5,343 bases of DNA from a bacterium (GTDB lineage Bacteria > Desulfobacterota > DSWW01), in contig JAUWSZ010000238.1 of NCBI GenBank assembly GCA_030609865.1, forward strand, positions 1-5,343, read 5' to 3'. The number at the start of each line of letters is the position of its first letter. Positions within the stretch are counted from its first letter, which is position 1. The translations under genes and the position numbers were made by a program. Below, piece after piece: positions 1 through 5,343 of the stretch. The notes below the pieces were generated by a model, which saw only the letters and a list, made by a program, of their open reading frames with translations, did not search any database and was not told where the DNA came from.

Positions 1-2
1 AC

Positions 3-668
3 GTGAGCTTCGAGATCGGTGAGGGCGAGGTCTTCGGCCTTCTGGGCAGGAACGGATCGGGCAAAACGACCCTTCTCAGAATTCTCACCGGCTACCGCCT
101 GCCCACGGCCGGCTCCGTGAGGGTGGCGGGAATGGATCTCATCAGGCAGTCGCTCGCTGTCCGGCGACGGATCGGCTACATGCCCGAGCATCCACAGCTC
201 TACGCTGATTTGACCGTCCGGGGCCTCCTTCGATTCGTAGCCAACGTGCACGGCCTGTCACGATCCCAGCAGAAATCACGTATCGAAGAACTCACCTCGC
301 ACTTCGGCCTGGGCGCGGTCATCGACCGTCTCGCAGGGCATTGCTCCAAAGGCTACCGCGCTCGTATCTCCCTGGCTGCCGCCGTGATCCACGAACCTGC
401 TGTGGTCTTTCTCGACGAGCCGACGGACGGTCTCGACCCGGAGCAGCGACATCAGACTCACGAACTCGTCCGACAGCTCTCCGAGAGGAGCACCGTGGTC
501 CTGAGCAGCCACGACCTCGACGAAGTGGGCGTGCTTTGTTCGCGGGCACTCGTGCTCGACCGAGGACGTGTCGCGAGGCTGGGCGCCATCGACGAACTCG
601 GCGGGGCCTCCGGGATTGCGGAAGTATTTCGCCAGACCCACGAACGGGACAGGGGGCAAGAGACATGA
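3..668 (+). CDS. ABC transporter ATP-binding protein, GldA/NosF-like (5' partial)
   Basis: This is the nucleotide-binding subunit that hydrolyses ATP on the cytoplasmic side to drive the permease encoded next. Counting from the Val codon at base 3, Walker A (GRNGSGKT) is at residues 15-22. A GYMPE segment, which replaces the usual glutamine Q-loop, is at 58-62. The signature SKGYR is at 115-119, Walker B plus catalytic Glu (VVFLDE) at 134-139, the D-loop GLDP at 143-146 and the H-loop His at 170. PE at the Q-loop and SKGYR instead of LSGGQ are normal for the GldA/NosF branch, so they do not mean the protein is inactive. The frame is open to the window edge. Relatives have roughly 25-30 residues before the VSFEI strand, so GTG at base 3 is probably an internal Val and the A-loop aromatic is missing from view. 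The stop overlaps the permease start (ATGA, 665-668), indicating translational coupling. Confidence 0.95.
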   Translation: MSFEIGEGEVFGLLGRNGSGKTTLLRILTGYRLPTAGSVRVAGMDLIRQSLAVRRRIGYMPEHPQLYADLTVRGLLRFVANVHGLSRSQQKSRIEELTSHFGLGAVIDRLAGHCSKGYRARISLAAAVIHEPAVVFLDEPTDGLDPEQRHQTHELVRQLSERSTVVLSSHDLDEVGVLCSRALVLDRGRVARLGAIDELGGASGIAEVFRQTHERDRGQET

Positions 669-1456
669 GGGCAGTGCTGACCGTCGTTCGCAAGGAACTC
701 ACCGGCCTGTTCGGCTCCCCGATCGCCTACATCGCCTTGACCGCCATGGCCCTCTCGATGAGCCTGTTCTTCCTCGACAACCTGAAGGCCTTCAACACGC
801 AGATGATGCTCTTGCAGACCCGGACCGCCTTCAACCAGATCGGCGCGGGCATGATGCCCCCCGGGCTCAACCTGTTCGAACAAGTTCTGTTGCCGACCGT
901 CACCGAGACCGCTCTCGTTCTTCTGGCCGTGATCCCCCTGATCACCATGGGCATGTTCTGCGAGGAACGGACCCGACGGACAGACGAACTGCTCATGACC
1001 CTGCCGCTCAGCCATACCCAGATCGCGGCGGGCACGTTCCTGGCAACGTTCGTCTTTCTCGTAGCGGTCGTGGCCATCGCGGCGCTGCTGCCGGCCATAT
1101 CGGCAGCCCACACCGGGCTCGACATCGGCCCGATCCTGGCCTCCCTCCTGGGCTTGCTGCTCCTTTCCTTTACCCTCGCCTCCATCGGTCTTCTCTGCTC
1201 CGTCCTGGCGACCAACCAGCTCGTCGCGGCGCTGAGTGCCTATGCCGTCTCGATGGCCATCCTGGACTTCAGTTGGATGATGGAGTTCACCGGCAACACA
1301 GCGGATCGGGTTCTGCAGTATCTCTCGTTGATGACCCACATGGCGAGCTTTCCACGAGGCGTGATCTCCCTTGCGGACATCGTCTATTTCACGGGCCTGG
1401 GCCTGGGCGGCTTCCTGCTCGCACGGGCAAGCCTGGCACTCGAACGGATCAACTAG
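665..1456 (+). CDS. ABC-2 type permease, GldF/NosY-like
   Basis: This 263-residue inner-membrane subunit partners the preceding ATPase. It opens with the amphipathic motif typical of the family, VVRKELTGLFGSPIAYI (residues 7-23), and runs into the first helix at about 19-37. Further hydrophobic stretches lie at about 82-98, 121-145, 155-182, 185-204 and 236-256, giving six helices. Between helices 2 and 3 is the cytoplasmic coupling motif CEERTRRTDELLMTLPLS (99-116), matching the EER..T.ELL..P pattern of this family. HMASFPRGVISLADIVYF (225-242) before the last helix is also characteristic. ATG 665 is chosen because it forms an ATGA overlap with the upstream stop and starts exactly at the family N-terminus. 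The frame stays open upstream to about 341, but that part runs inside the ATPase gene and is not coding. NosY-type copper-site maturation is an alternative, but the GldG-like neighbour argues against it. The substrate is unknown. Confidence 0.93.
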   Translation: MRAVLTVVRKELTGLFGSPIAYIALTAMALSMSLFFLDNLKAFNTQMMLLQTRTAFNQIGAGMMPPGLNLFEQVLLPTVTETALVLLAVIPLITMGMFCEERTRRTDELLMTLPLSHTQIAAGTFLATFVFLVAVVAIAALLPAISAAHTGLDIGPILASLLGLLLLSFTLASIGLLCSVLATNQLVAALSAYAVSMAILDFSWMMEFTGNTADRVLQYLSLMTHMASFPRGVISLADIVYFTGLGLGGFLLARASLALERIN

Positions 1457-1460
1457 GAGG
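1455..1460 (+). promoter_or_regulatory. Ribosome binding site overlapping the permease stop
   Basis: A perfect AGGAGG overlaps the permease stop codon TAG (1454-1456) and lies four bases before ATG 1465. It fixes the start of the third operon gene, although its frame is open back to about 568. It also favours re-initiation by ribosomes that have just finished the permease. Confidence 0.85.
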
Positions 1461-1464
1461 CGCC

Positions 1465-2988
1465 ATGGCCGGCTTTCTCTTCTCTCTGGCTTGCGTTGCC
1501 CTGGCCTTCGGCCTGGGGGGTCTCTACCTCAGCATGAAACCGGGACCCACTGCGATCGGGAACCTGATCGTGGCGGGAATCCTGATCATCAGTGCAATCG
1601 TGGTCTCCGTGGTCTCCGTGCGAAGGAAGCAGGTCGGCCTCTCGCGGAGGGCCCTGGTCAGGGCCTTGATTCACGCCGGAATCGCCATCATCGTCACGGG
1701 CGCAATCCTCCTGGCCGCGTCCCGGCTCACGCACGAATGGGACCTGACAGAGCCCCGGATTTACACACTGTCCGAGTTCTCTCGACGTGTGCTCGACGAG
1801 CTTCCCGTCGATATCGATGCCGTCTATGTGGGCGACCCTGCGGTGTCCGGACACGAAAGGCTCCTGATCGAGCGTTTTGCGCAAGCCTCCGAACGTTTCC
1901 GCCTGAAGATCGTCTCGCCCCAGGAACTCCCTCCCGAGGCTGCGAGGCAACTCGAGCGAAGTGGATCGAAGCTCGTCCTCTATTCGGGTGGACGGGCCAG
2001 GAAAGTGCCGGCCATGTCGGAACGCGTCATCATCCAGACGGTGCTCGACTTCAGCATGCGCGCGAGCACGACGCTCTGTTTCTTGAGAGGCCACGGTGAA
2101 CCCTCGCTGGATGGACATGGCGCCAACGGGCTCTCCTCGCTGCGGGGCTTGCTCACCCGCGAAGGGGTCAAAACCACCGAACTCCTTCTGGCCGCCCAGC
2201 CCGGCGTTCCGGACGACTGTGAGATCGTGGTCGTCGCTGCGCCCGAGAAGGAGCTTCTCCCTGCCGAGCGGGACAGGCTGAAGTCCTTCGTCGACGACGG
2301 GGGGCGACTTCTCGTCTTCTCAGAGCCCGGTCGACCCCTCGAGCCCGGGGAGTTGCTCGAAGAGCTGGGGATGTCGGCCCTCGATGCATTGGTGGTCGAC
2401 GAAGCGTCCTCCCTGTTCGGCAGCGAGGCCAAGGGCACAGAGCCGATCATCAACCGATTCAGCGACTATCACCCGGTTGTCCAGGGCCTGACGGAACGTA
2501 CAGGGGTCATATTCTCAGGAGCGAGGCCTCTCATCCTCCGGGGCGCAGACCCGAAAGGCTTTGTCTATTCGGAGCGAACGAGCCGAATCGAGATGCCCGC
2601 GGAGGGGGGGAAGGAACGAGATGGAGGGAAGACAGCGCCGCCGCCCCGGTGGATGAGAGGGAACAACGGCCCCTTCCCCCTGGGTGCCTCCCTCGAAAGG
2701 TCGACCGACAGCGGAGACGAGGCGAGAATCGTCCTCTTCGGCGACGTCGACTTTGCCACGAACCGGTTGCTCGGCGCCCTGTACAACGAAGACCTCGTCA
2801 TGAACGCCGTCTACTATCTCGCCAACCGGGAGGACCAGATCCAGATCCGTCCGAAGGTGGAAGACCTCTACCAGTCCCCTCTCATCCCGGAGAATACCTT
2901 CGCGGCCTTCCACTCCATCGCGCTCTTGATCCCCGAAGCGATTCTCATCCTCGGGCTCTTCACCTGGTTTCGCCGCCGCCGCCTATAG
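1465..2988 (+). CDS. GldG/ABC_transp_aux family membrane protein
   Basis: This 507-residue protein is the accessory subunit of the ABC system; its biochemical role is unknown. Hydrophobic segments lie at about 4-22, 32-52 and 67-86. The conserved juxtamembrane motif HEWDLTEPRIYTLS follows at 90-103. A large extracytoplasmic region then carries RGHGEPSL (208-215), the beta-strand IVVVAAP (254-260), DDGGRLLVFSEP (277-288) and FGDVDFATNR (425-434), all landmarks of the GldG/ABC_transp_aux family. A C-terminal helix at about 483-502 ends in RRRRL, so both termini are anchored. A low-complexity Gly/Pro/charged linker lies at about 374-420. Many relatives have one N-terminal helix directly before the DLT motif; here two extra helices precede it. 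The start follows an AGGAGG and sits 8 bases after the permease stop. In Bacteroidetes the GldAFG set is tied to gliding, but in other phyla its role is undefined, so gliding is not inferred. Confidence 0.9.
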   Translation: MAGFLFSLACVALAFGLGGLYLSMKPGPTAIGNLIVAGILIISAIVVSVVSVRRKQVGLSRRALVRALIHAGIAIIVTGAILLAASRLTHEWDLTEPRIYTLSEFSRRVLDELPVDIDAVYVGDPAVSGHERLLIERFAQASERFRLKIVSPQELPPEAARQLERSGSKLVLYSGGRARKVPAMSERVIIQTVLDFSMRASTTLCFLRGHGEPSLDGHGANGLSSLRGLLTREGVKTTELLLAAQPGVPDDCEIVVVAAPEKELLPAERDRLKSFVDDGGRLLVFSEPGRPLEPGELLEELGMSALDALVVDEASSLFGSEAKGTEPIINRFSDYHPVVQGLTERTGVIFSGARPLILRGADPKGFVYSERTSRIEMPAEGGKERDGGKTAPPPRWMRGNNGPFPLGASLERSTDSGDEARIVLFGDVDFATNRLLGALYNEDLVMNAVYYLANREDQIQIRPKVEDLYQSPLIPENTFAAFHSIALLIPEAILILGLFTWFRRRRL

Positions 2989-3003
2989 GATGAGGAATCT
3001 AGC

Positions 3004-3038
3004 TTGACTTCGTGTTACGGATCTGGTATTCATGTTAC
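3004..3038 (+). promoter_or_regulatory. Upstream promoter-like module with paired TGTTAC half-sites
   Basis: TTGACT (3004-3009) is separated by 17 bases from TATTCA (3027-3032), which has an upstream TG in the extended -10 position (3024-3025). The -35 match is good and the -10 match is weak. GTGTTAC (3012-3018) lies in the spacer, and ATGTTAC (3032-3038) follows in the same orientation after exactly 13 bases. The module resembles the stronger one at 3114-3150 and may be a second promoter, a secondary repressor site or a decayed copy. Confidence 0.4.
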
Positions 3039-3113
3039 AAAGAGAGGGGGAGGCCTTTTTCATGTCTGCCCCTTGTTAAATGATAGCAGAACGAGACCAC
3101 CCACAACTTTTTT

Positions 3114-3144
3114 TTGACAATGCGTGTTACGAACTTCTGATTAT
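3114..3144 (+). promoter_or_regulatory. Probable sigma-70 promoter of the leader ORF and TonB receptor
   Basis: A perfect -35 hexamer TTGACA (3114-3119) follows a run of eight T. The best -10 candidates are TGATTA at 3138-3143 (spacer 18) or GATTAT at 3139-3144 (spacer 19), both imperfect, so the exact -10 is uncertain. Initiation would fall near 3150. That leaves a short 5' UTR just long enough to hold the leader ORF's Shine-Dalgarno at 3156-3162. The surrounding DNA is clearly AT-richer than the genes. Confidence 0.6.
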
Positions 3145-3150
3145 TAACAT
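3124..3150 (+). promoter_or_regulatory. Candidate NikR-type operator
   Basis: GTGTTAC (3124-3130) is followed after 13 bases by TTAACAT (3144-3150), an imperfect inverted repeat. Compared with GTGTTAC-N13/14-GTAACAC, which I recall as the NikR signal proposed for metal-reducing deltaproteobacteria, the left half matches 7/7 and the right half 5/7, with allowed spacing. It covers the promoter spacer and -10 region, where a bound repressor would block RNA polymerase. The repeat is seen directly; the regulator's identity is inferred. Another factor with TGTTAC-like half-sites remains possible. Confidence 0.6.
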
Positions 3151-3155
3151 GATAC

Positions 3156-3162
3156 GGGGTGA
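3156..3162 (+). promoter_or_regulatory. Shine-Dalgarno of the leader ORF
   Basis: GGGGTGA ends four bases before ATG 3167. Its GGTGA part pairs with the 3' portion of the anti-Shine-Dalgarno sequence, placing the ribosome at a normal distance from the start. This supports real translation of the short ORF. Confidence 0.55.
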
Positions 3163-3166
3163 ATTT

Positions 3167-3232
3167 ATGAGTTGTTGCCACGCCTGGTGGCTGCACCTTC
3201 AAACCGCATCCTTTGCTCCGGAGACTTGTTGA
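3167..3232 (+). CDS. Cys/His/Trp-rich leader peptide, coupled to the TonB receptor
   Basis: This is a 21-codon ORF (plus stop) beginning MSCCHAWWLH and ending APETC. It holds three Cys, two His and an adjacent Trp pair in 21 residues. It has a plausible Shine-Dalgarno (3156-3162). Its stop TGA (3230-3232) shares a base with the receptor start ATG (3232-3234) as TGATG, the classic arrangement for coupled translation. The receptor's own GGAG lies inside its last codons. There is no signal sequence or membrane helix, so the act of translation may matter more than the peptide. Cys-containing upstream ORFs that tune metal-related genes in response to copper are known, for example ahead of a Bordetella TonB receptor and the Rhodobacter cutO gene. 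A similar metal- or cysteine-sensing role here is inference. It could also be a chance ORF, but start signal, stop overlap and composition together argue otherwise. Confidence 0.55.
   Translation: MSCCHAWWLHLQTASFAPETC
3177..3197 (+). other. Two overlapping short hairpins inside the leader ORF
   Basis: GCCAC (3177-3181) pairs perfectly with GTGGC (3187-3191) around a 5-base loop. GGTG (3186-3189) can instead pair with CACC (3194-3197) around a 4-base loop. They share bases 3187-3189, so only one can form at a time. They span leader codons 4-11, which encode the Cys-His-Ala-Trp-Trp-Leu-His segment. Neither is followed by a U-run, so they are not terminators. Both stems are short and could be chance. 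Confidence 0.3.
3220..3223 (+). promoter_or_regulatory. Ribosome binding site of the TonB receptor
   Basis: GGAG lies eight bases before ATG 3232 and supports that start over the in-frame ATG at 3244, which has no comparable site. It is the right half of the palindrome CTCCGGAG (3216-3223) and lies within the last codons of the leader ORF, so ribosomes translating the leader would pass over it. Confidence 0.65.
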
Positions 3233-5343
3233 TGAGACGACCCATGCAGAGAATCGTCTTACTCGTCCTCGTGGGGCTCCTGGCCCTCCCTGTCTTCCTC
3301 CCCGTCTTTTCCAGTGCGGACCCCCCGGACCAATACAAGACCTACGAAATCGAGCCTCTTCAGGTCGTGGAGGAAAAGCCCATGACCGCCGCGTCGGACC
3401 AGGTGGTCGTTGACAAGGATTTCCTCAACCTGCCCAGGCAGACCTCCTCCGACCTTCTCCGAATAGTGCCCGGCATCTTCATCAATCAGCACACCGGGGG
3501 AGGCAAGGCCCATCAGATCTTCCTGCGGGGCTTCGACGCGGAGCACGGACAGGACCTTGCCGGCTATCTCGACGGCATTCCCCTGAACGAGGTTTCTCAG
3601 GTTCACGGCCAGGGCTACCTGGATCTCCATTTCCTGATCCCGGAATCCCTCGGGCGCATCCACCTCGTCAAGGGGCCCTACTTCCCCGAGTACGGCAACT
3701 TCGCCGTGGCCGGGGCCGTGGACTTCCTCGCCAGGGAGTGGAGACCGGAAAACAGGGTCAGCCTGACGTACGGCAGCTTCAACACCTTCGAGGGACTCGC
3801 CCAGCTCTCGGGCGACTTCGACGGAAAGCTCTTGTACCTTGCCGCAGAGGGGGTGATGAGCGACGGGTTCACCAACCCGGGAGATTTTTCGGGCGCTCGT
3901 GGCCTGCTCAGCCTTACCCTCCCCACCGGGACCCACGCCAACACGCGCCTGGTTGCCAGCGCCTACCACTCGGACTTCGACGCCGCGGATGTGGTCCCCA
4001 GGAACTACACGTACACAGAGAGGCCGCCGGTCGGGCGTTTCGACAGCGTGGACCCCACCGACGGAGGCCTTTCCTCCCGCTATCTCGTGGGGCTGACCTA
4101 TGATTGGAAGAAGGCGCAACGAAGCTTTCGAATCCTCGGGTACTACAATTATCGGAAGACCGTCCTCTACACGAACTACACCTATTTTCTGTTTCATCCG
4201 GAGGAGGACCAGGGGGACCAATACACGCTCTACGAGGAGAGACACTACGGAGGCCTGAGGGGCCACTACGCGTTTGCCACGGACATCGGCTCCATGACGC
4301 TGGAGACCAAGGTCGGGCTCGATAGCCGCGTGGACGGAGTAAAGCAGTCCCAGTCCAACTCCCACGCAAGGGAGGCCTTCAACCGGATCACGAGCTATGA
4401 CTTCCTGGAAACCGGCCTCGGCACCTATCTCAAGGAAACGCTCTTCGTCAACCGGTACCTGCGGTTCATGGCCGGCATCCGGATCGACGCGATCCTGTAC
4501 GACATCGAGGGCACCCAGGACATGGATTTCAGGGATCTCTGCACCAACCAGCAGGACACGCTGCAGGACGTGCCTGTCTCGGTGAACACCTACCAGTTGA
4601 CATACAGCCCGAAGGTTTCCGCGGTCGTCACCCCCTTCGACCGGCCGGGCCCGGGATTCAACACAATGGACCTCTTTCTGAACTATGGGGAGGGTTTTTC
4701 CTCAACCCGGGCCAACGTGATTGCCAACCAGGTGACGCCGGACATTTCAGGATTTCCTGAGGCCCCGTGCGTATCCTGGGCGAGCGCCTACCCGGGCGTC
4801 GATCACGAGATCCCCAAGGCCCGCGGCGCCGAAGGCGCCTTCCGCCTGACCTTCTGGCAGAAGAGGGCCTCGATCATGGGGGACATCTGGTGGGCAGACC
4901 AGGAGCAGACGCTCGTCTTCGAGCCGGAAAGCGGCATCTCGCAGCCCCGGGGCAAGAGCCGCAGGGTCGGCCAGGAGGTGGAGTTTCGCTTGCAGCCCTG
5001 GGAGTGGATCTACCTGAGCCTGGAGTTCTACCACACCCAGGCCGAGTTCGTGGAGAGGCAGGTCGGCCTGAGCAGCGACGATATCCCCGGAACACCCGAG
5101 ATCCTGTTCAATCAGGTCCTGTCCTTGCGGCACCCCTCCGGCTTCCGCGGGTCCCTGCGGGGCAGGTACGTGGGAAAGCGGCCACTTCCGCAGATCGATC
5201 CTCTGCCGACGATCTATTCCGATCCGTATTATGTTGTGGATCTCCTCGTAGGATACGAGGCCTCCAAATGTTGGGCCGTGGACATCCTCATCGACAACCT
5301 CTTCGACGTGGACTGGGACGACACATCCTTTGCCTACCCCTCG
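3232..5343 (+). CDS. TonB-dependent outer-membrane receptor, possibly for nickel (3' partial)
   Basis: The frame is open for 704 codons to the window edge. This gated outer-membrane channel imports a ligand using TonB-ExbBD energy. A signal peptide (basic MRRPMQR, hydrophobic 8-26) probably ends at FSSA (26-29). A TonB-box-like EPLQVVEE lies at 41-48. The plug spans about 50-165: LLRIVPGIFINQ (75-86), QIFLRGFDAEHG (95-106), YLDGIPLNEVSQVHGQGY (112-129) and KGPYFPEYGNFAVAGAVDF (147-165). The rest alternates aromatic and polar strands of a 22-strand barrel, and IDNLFDVDW (687-695) is the usual motif near the last strands, so probably only a few dozen codons are missing. Histidines at 87, 94, 105, 125, 133 and 144 make the plug His-rich, which suits a transition metal. 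The upstream operator suggests nickel; cobalt, copper or a metal chelate remain possible. ATG 3232 is supported by GGAG and the TGATG overlap. Confidence 0.93.
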   Translation, partial: MRRPMQRIVLLVLVGLLALPVFLPVFSSADPPDQYKTYEIEPLQVVEEKPMTAASDQVVVDKDFLNLPRQTSSDLLRIVPGIFINQHTGGGKAHQIFLRGFDAEHGQDLAGYLDGIPLNEVSQVHGQGYLDLHFLIPESLGRIHLVKGPYFPEYGNFAVAGAVDFLAREWRPENRVSLTYGSFNTFEGLAQLSGDFDGKLLYLAAEGVMSDGFTNPGDFSGARGLLSLTLPTGTHANTRLVASAYHSDFDAADVVPRNYTYTERPPVGRFDSVDPTDGGLSSRYLVGLTYDWKKAQRSFRILGYYNYRKTVLYTNYTYFLFHPEEDQGDQYTLYEERHYGGLRGHYAFATDIGSMTLETKVGLDSRVDGVKQSQSNSHAREAFNRITSYDFLETGLGTYLKETLFVNRYLRFMAGIRIDAILYDIEGTQDMDFRDLCTNQQDTLQDVPVSVNTYQLTYSPKVSAVVTPFDRPGPGFNTMDLFLNYGEGFSSTRANVIANQVTPDISGFPEAPCVSWASAYPGVDHEIPKARGAEGAFRLTFWQKRASIMGDIWWADQEQTLVFEPESGISQPRGKSRRVGQEVEFRLQPWEWIYLSLEFYHTQAEFVERQVGLSSDDIPGTPEILFNQVLSLRHPSGFRGSLRGRYVGKRPLPQIDPLPTIYSDPYYVVDLLVGYEASKCWAVDILIDNLFDVDWDDTSFAYPS

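Noticed and set aside
341..664. Upstream extension of the permease frame
   Set aside because: It overlaps the ATPase signature and Walker B region in another frame. The family N-terminus begins at ATG 665.
458..1339. Open frame on the - strand (293 codons)
   Set aside because: It is antisense to the ATPase end and the permease. The translation is rich in Gln, Gly, Glu and Arg with no domain, as expected of a shadow frame.
568..1464. Upstream extension of the GldG-like frame
   Set aside because: The frame is open but runs through the permease gene and translates to Arg/Pro/Asp-rich nonsense; AGGAGG before ATG 1465 marks the real start.
1601..1618. Tandem TGGTCTCCG repeat
   Set aside because: Two copies of a 9-mer inside a hydrophobic helix of the GldG-like protein, encoding a VVSVVS run; ordinary coding redundancy.
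2971..2982. Four CGC triplets
   Set aside because: They encode the terminal Arg run that anchors the last helix on the cytoplasmic side, so they need no separate explanation.
3045..3073. AGGGG/CCCCT pairing near a T-run as a terminator
   Set aside because: The stem is only five pairs with a loop of about 19 bases, and the T-run lies inside the loop rather than after the stem.
3032..3079. 15-codon ORF (starting MLQREGEAFF) upstream of the leader ORF
   Set aside because: It has no Shine-Dalgarno, lies upstream of the likely transcription start and is not coupled to any gene.
3108..3115. Run of eight T as a terminator tail
   Set aside because: No stable hairpin precedes it; the only pairing found is four bases (TTGT/ACAA). 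It directly abuts the -35 element, so an AT-rich promoter context is a better reading.
3138..3155. Fur box over the -10 region
   Set aside because: One hexamer (GATTAT) resembles a Fur unit but the adjacent ones do not; the TGTTAC inverted repeat explains the same bases better.
2989..3231. Cobalamin riboswitch ahead of the TonB receptor
   Set aside because: The leader is too short for the multi-helix aptamer and I see no B12-box-like segment.
3259..4365. Long open frame on the - strand (368 codons)
   Set aside because: It lies wholly antisense to the TonB receptor, whose plug and barrel motifs are unmistakable. The translation has no recognisable motif; long antisense frames are expected in GC-rich genes.

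Overview
The window looks like chromosomal DNA from a GC-rich Gram-negative bacterium. The outer-membrane TonB-dependent receptor shows the envelope type. A GldA/F/G-like ABC operon and a NikR-type operator of the form I recall for metal-reducing deltaproteobacteria suggest a deltaproteobacterium (Desulfobacterota or a relative). That placement is an inference, not a measurement. All genes read on the + strand.

Bases 1-2988 hold a tightly packed operon. An ABC ATPase, cut at its 5' end by the window edge, overlaps a six-helix ABC-2 permease through ATGA. The permease is followed 8 bases later by a GldG/ABC_transp_aux-type membrane protein with a large extracytoplasmic domain. Together they form one inner-membrane ABC system whose substrate cannot be read from the sequence.

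Bases 2989-3231 are an AT-richer control region (about 42% GC over 3001-3180). It holds two promoter-like modules, each beginning TTGAC and carrying the same 9-mer CGTGTTACG. The downstream module carries a near-complete GTGTTAC-N13-TTAACAT inverted repeat over its -10 region. Just after it lies a 21-codon leader ORF beginning MSCCHAWWLH. Its stop codon overlaps the start of the next gene as TGATG. The leader is too short for ordinary gene calling and carries two short competing hairpins.

Bases 3232-5343 are one uninterrupted frame for a TonB-dependent receptor with signal peptide, TonB-box-like segment, histidine-rich plug and nearly all of the barrel. It is cut by the 3' edge, probably a few dozen codons from its end.

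The most interesting reading is a metal-controlled outer-membrane uptake gene. A NikR-like repressor would act on transcription, and a Cys/His/Trp leader peptide, translationally coupled to the receptor, could add a second layer of control. Nickel is the favoured substrate, but this rests on the operator match alone.
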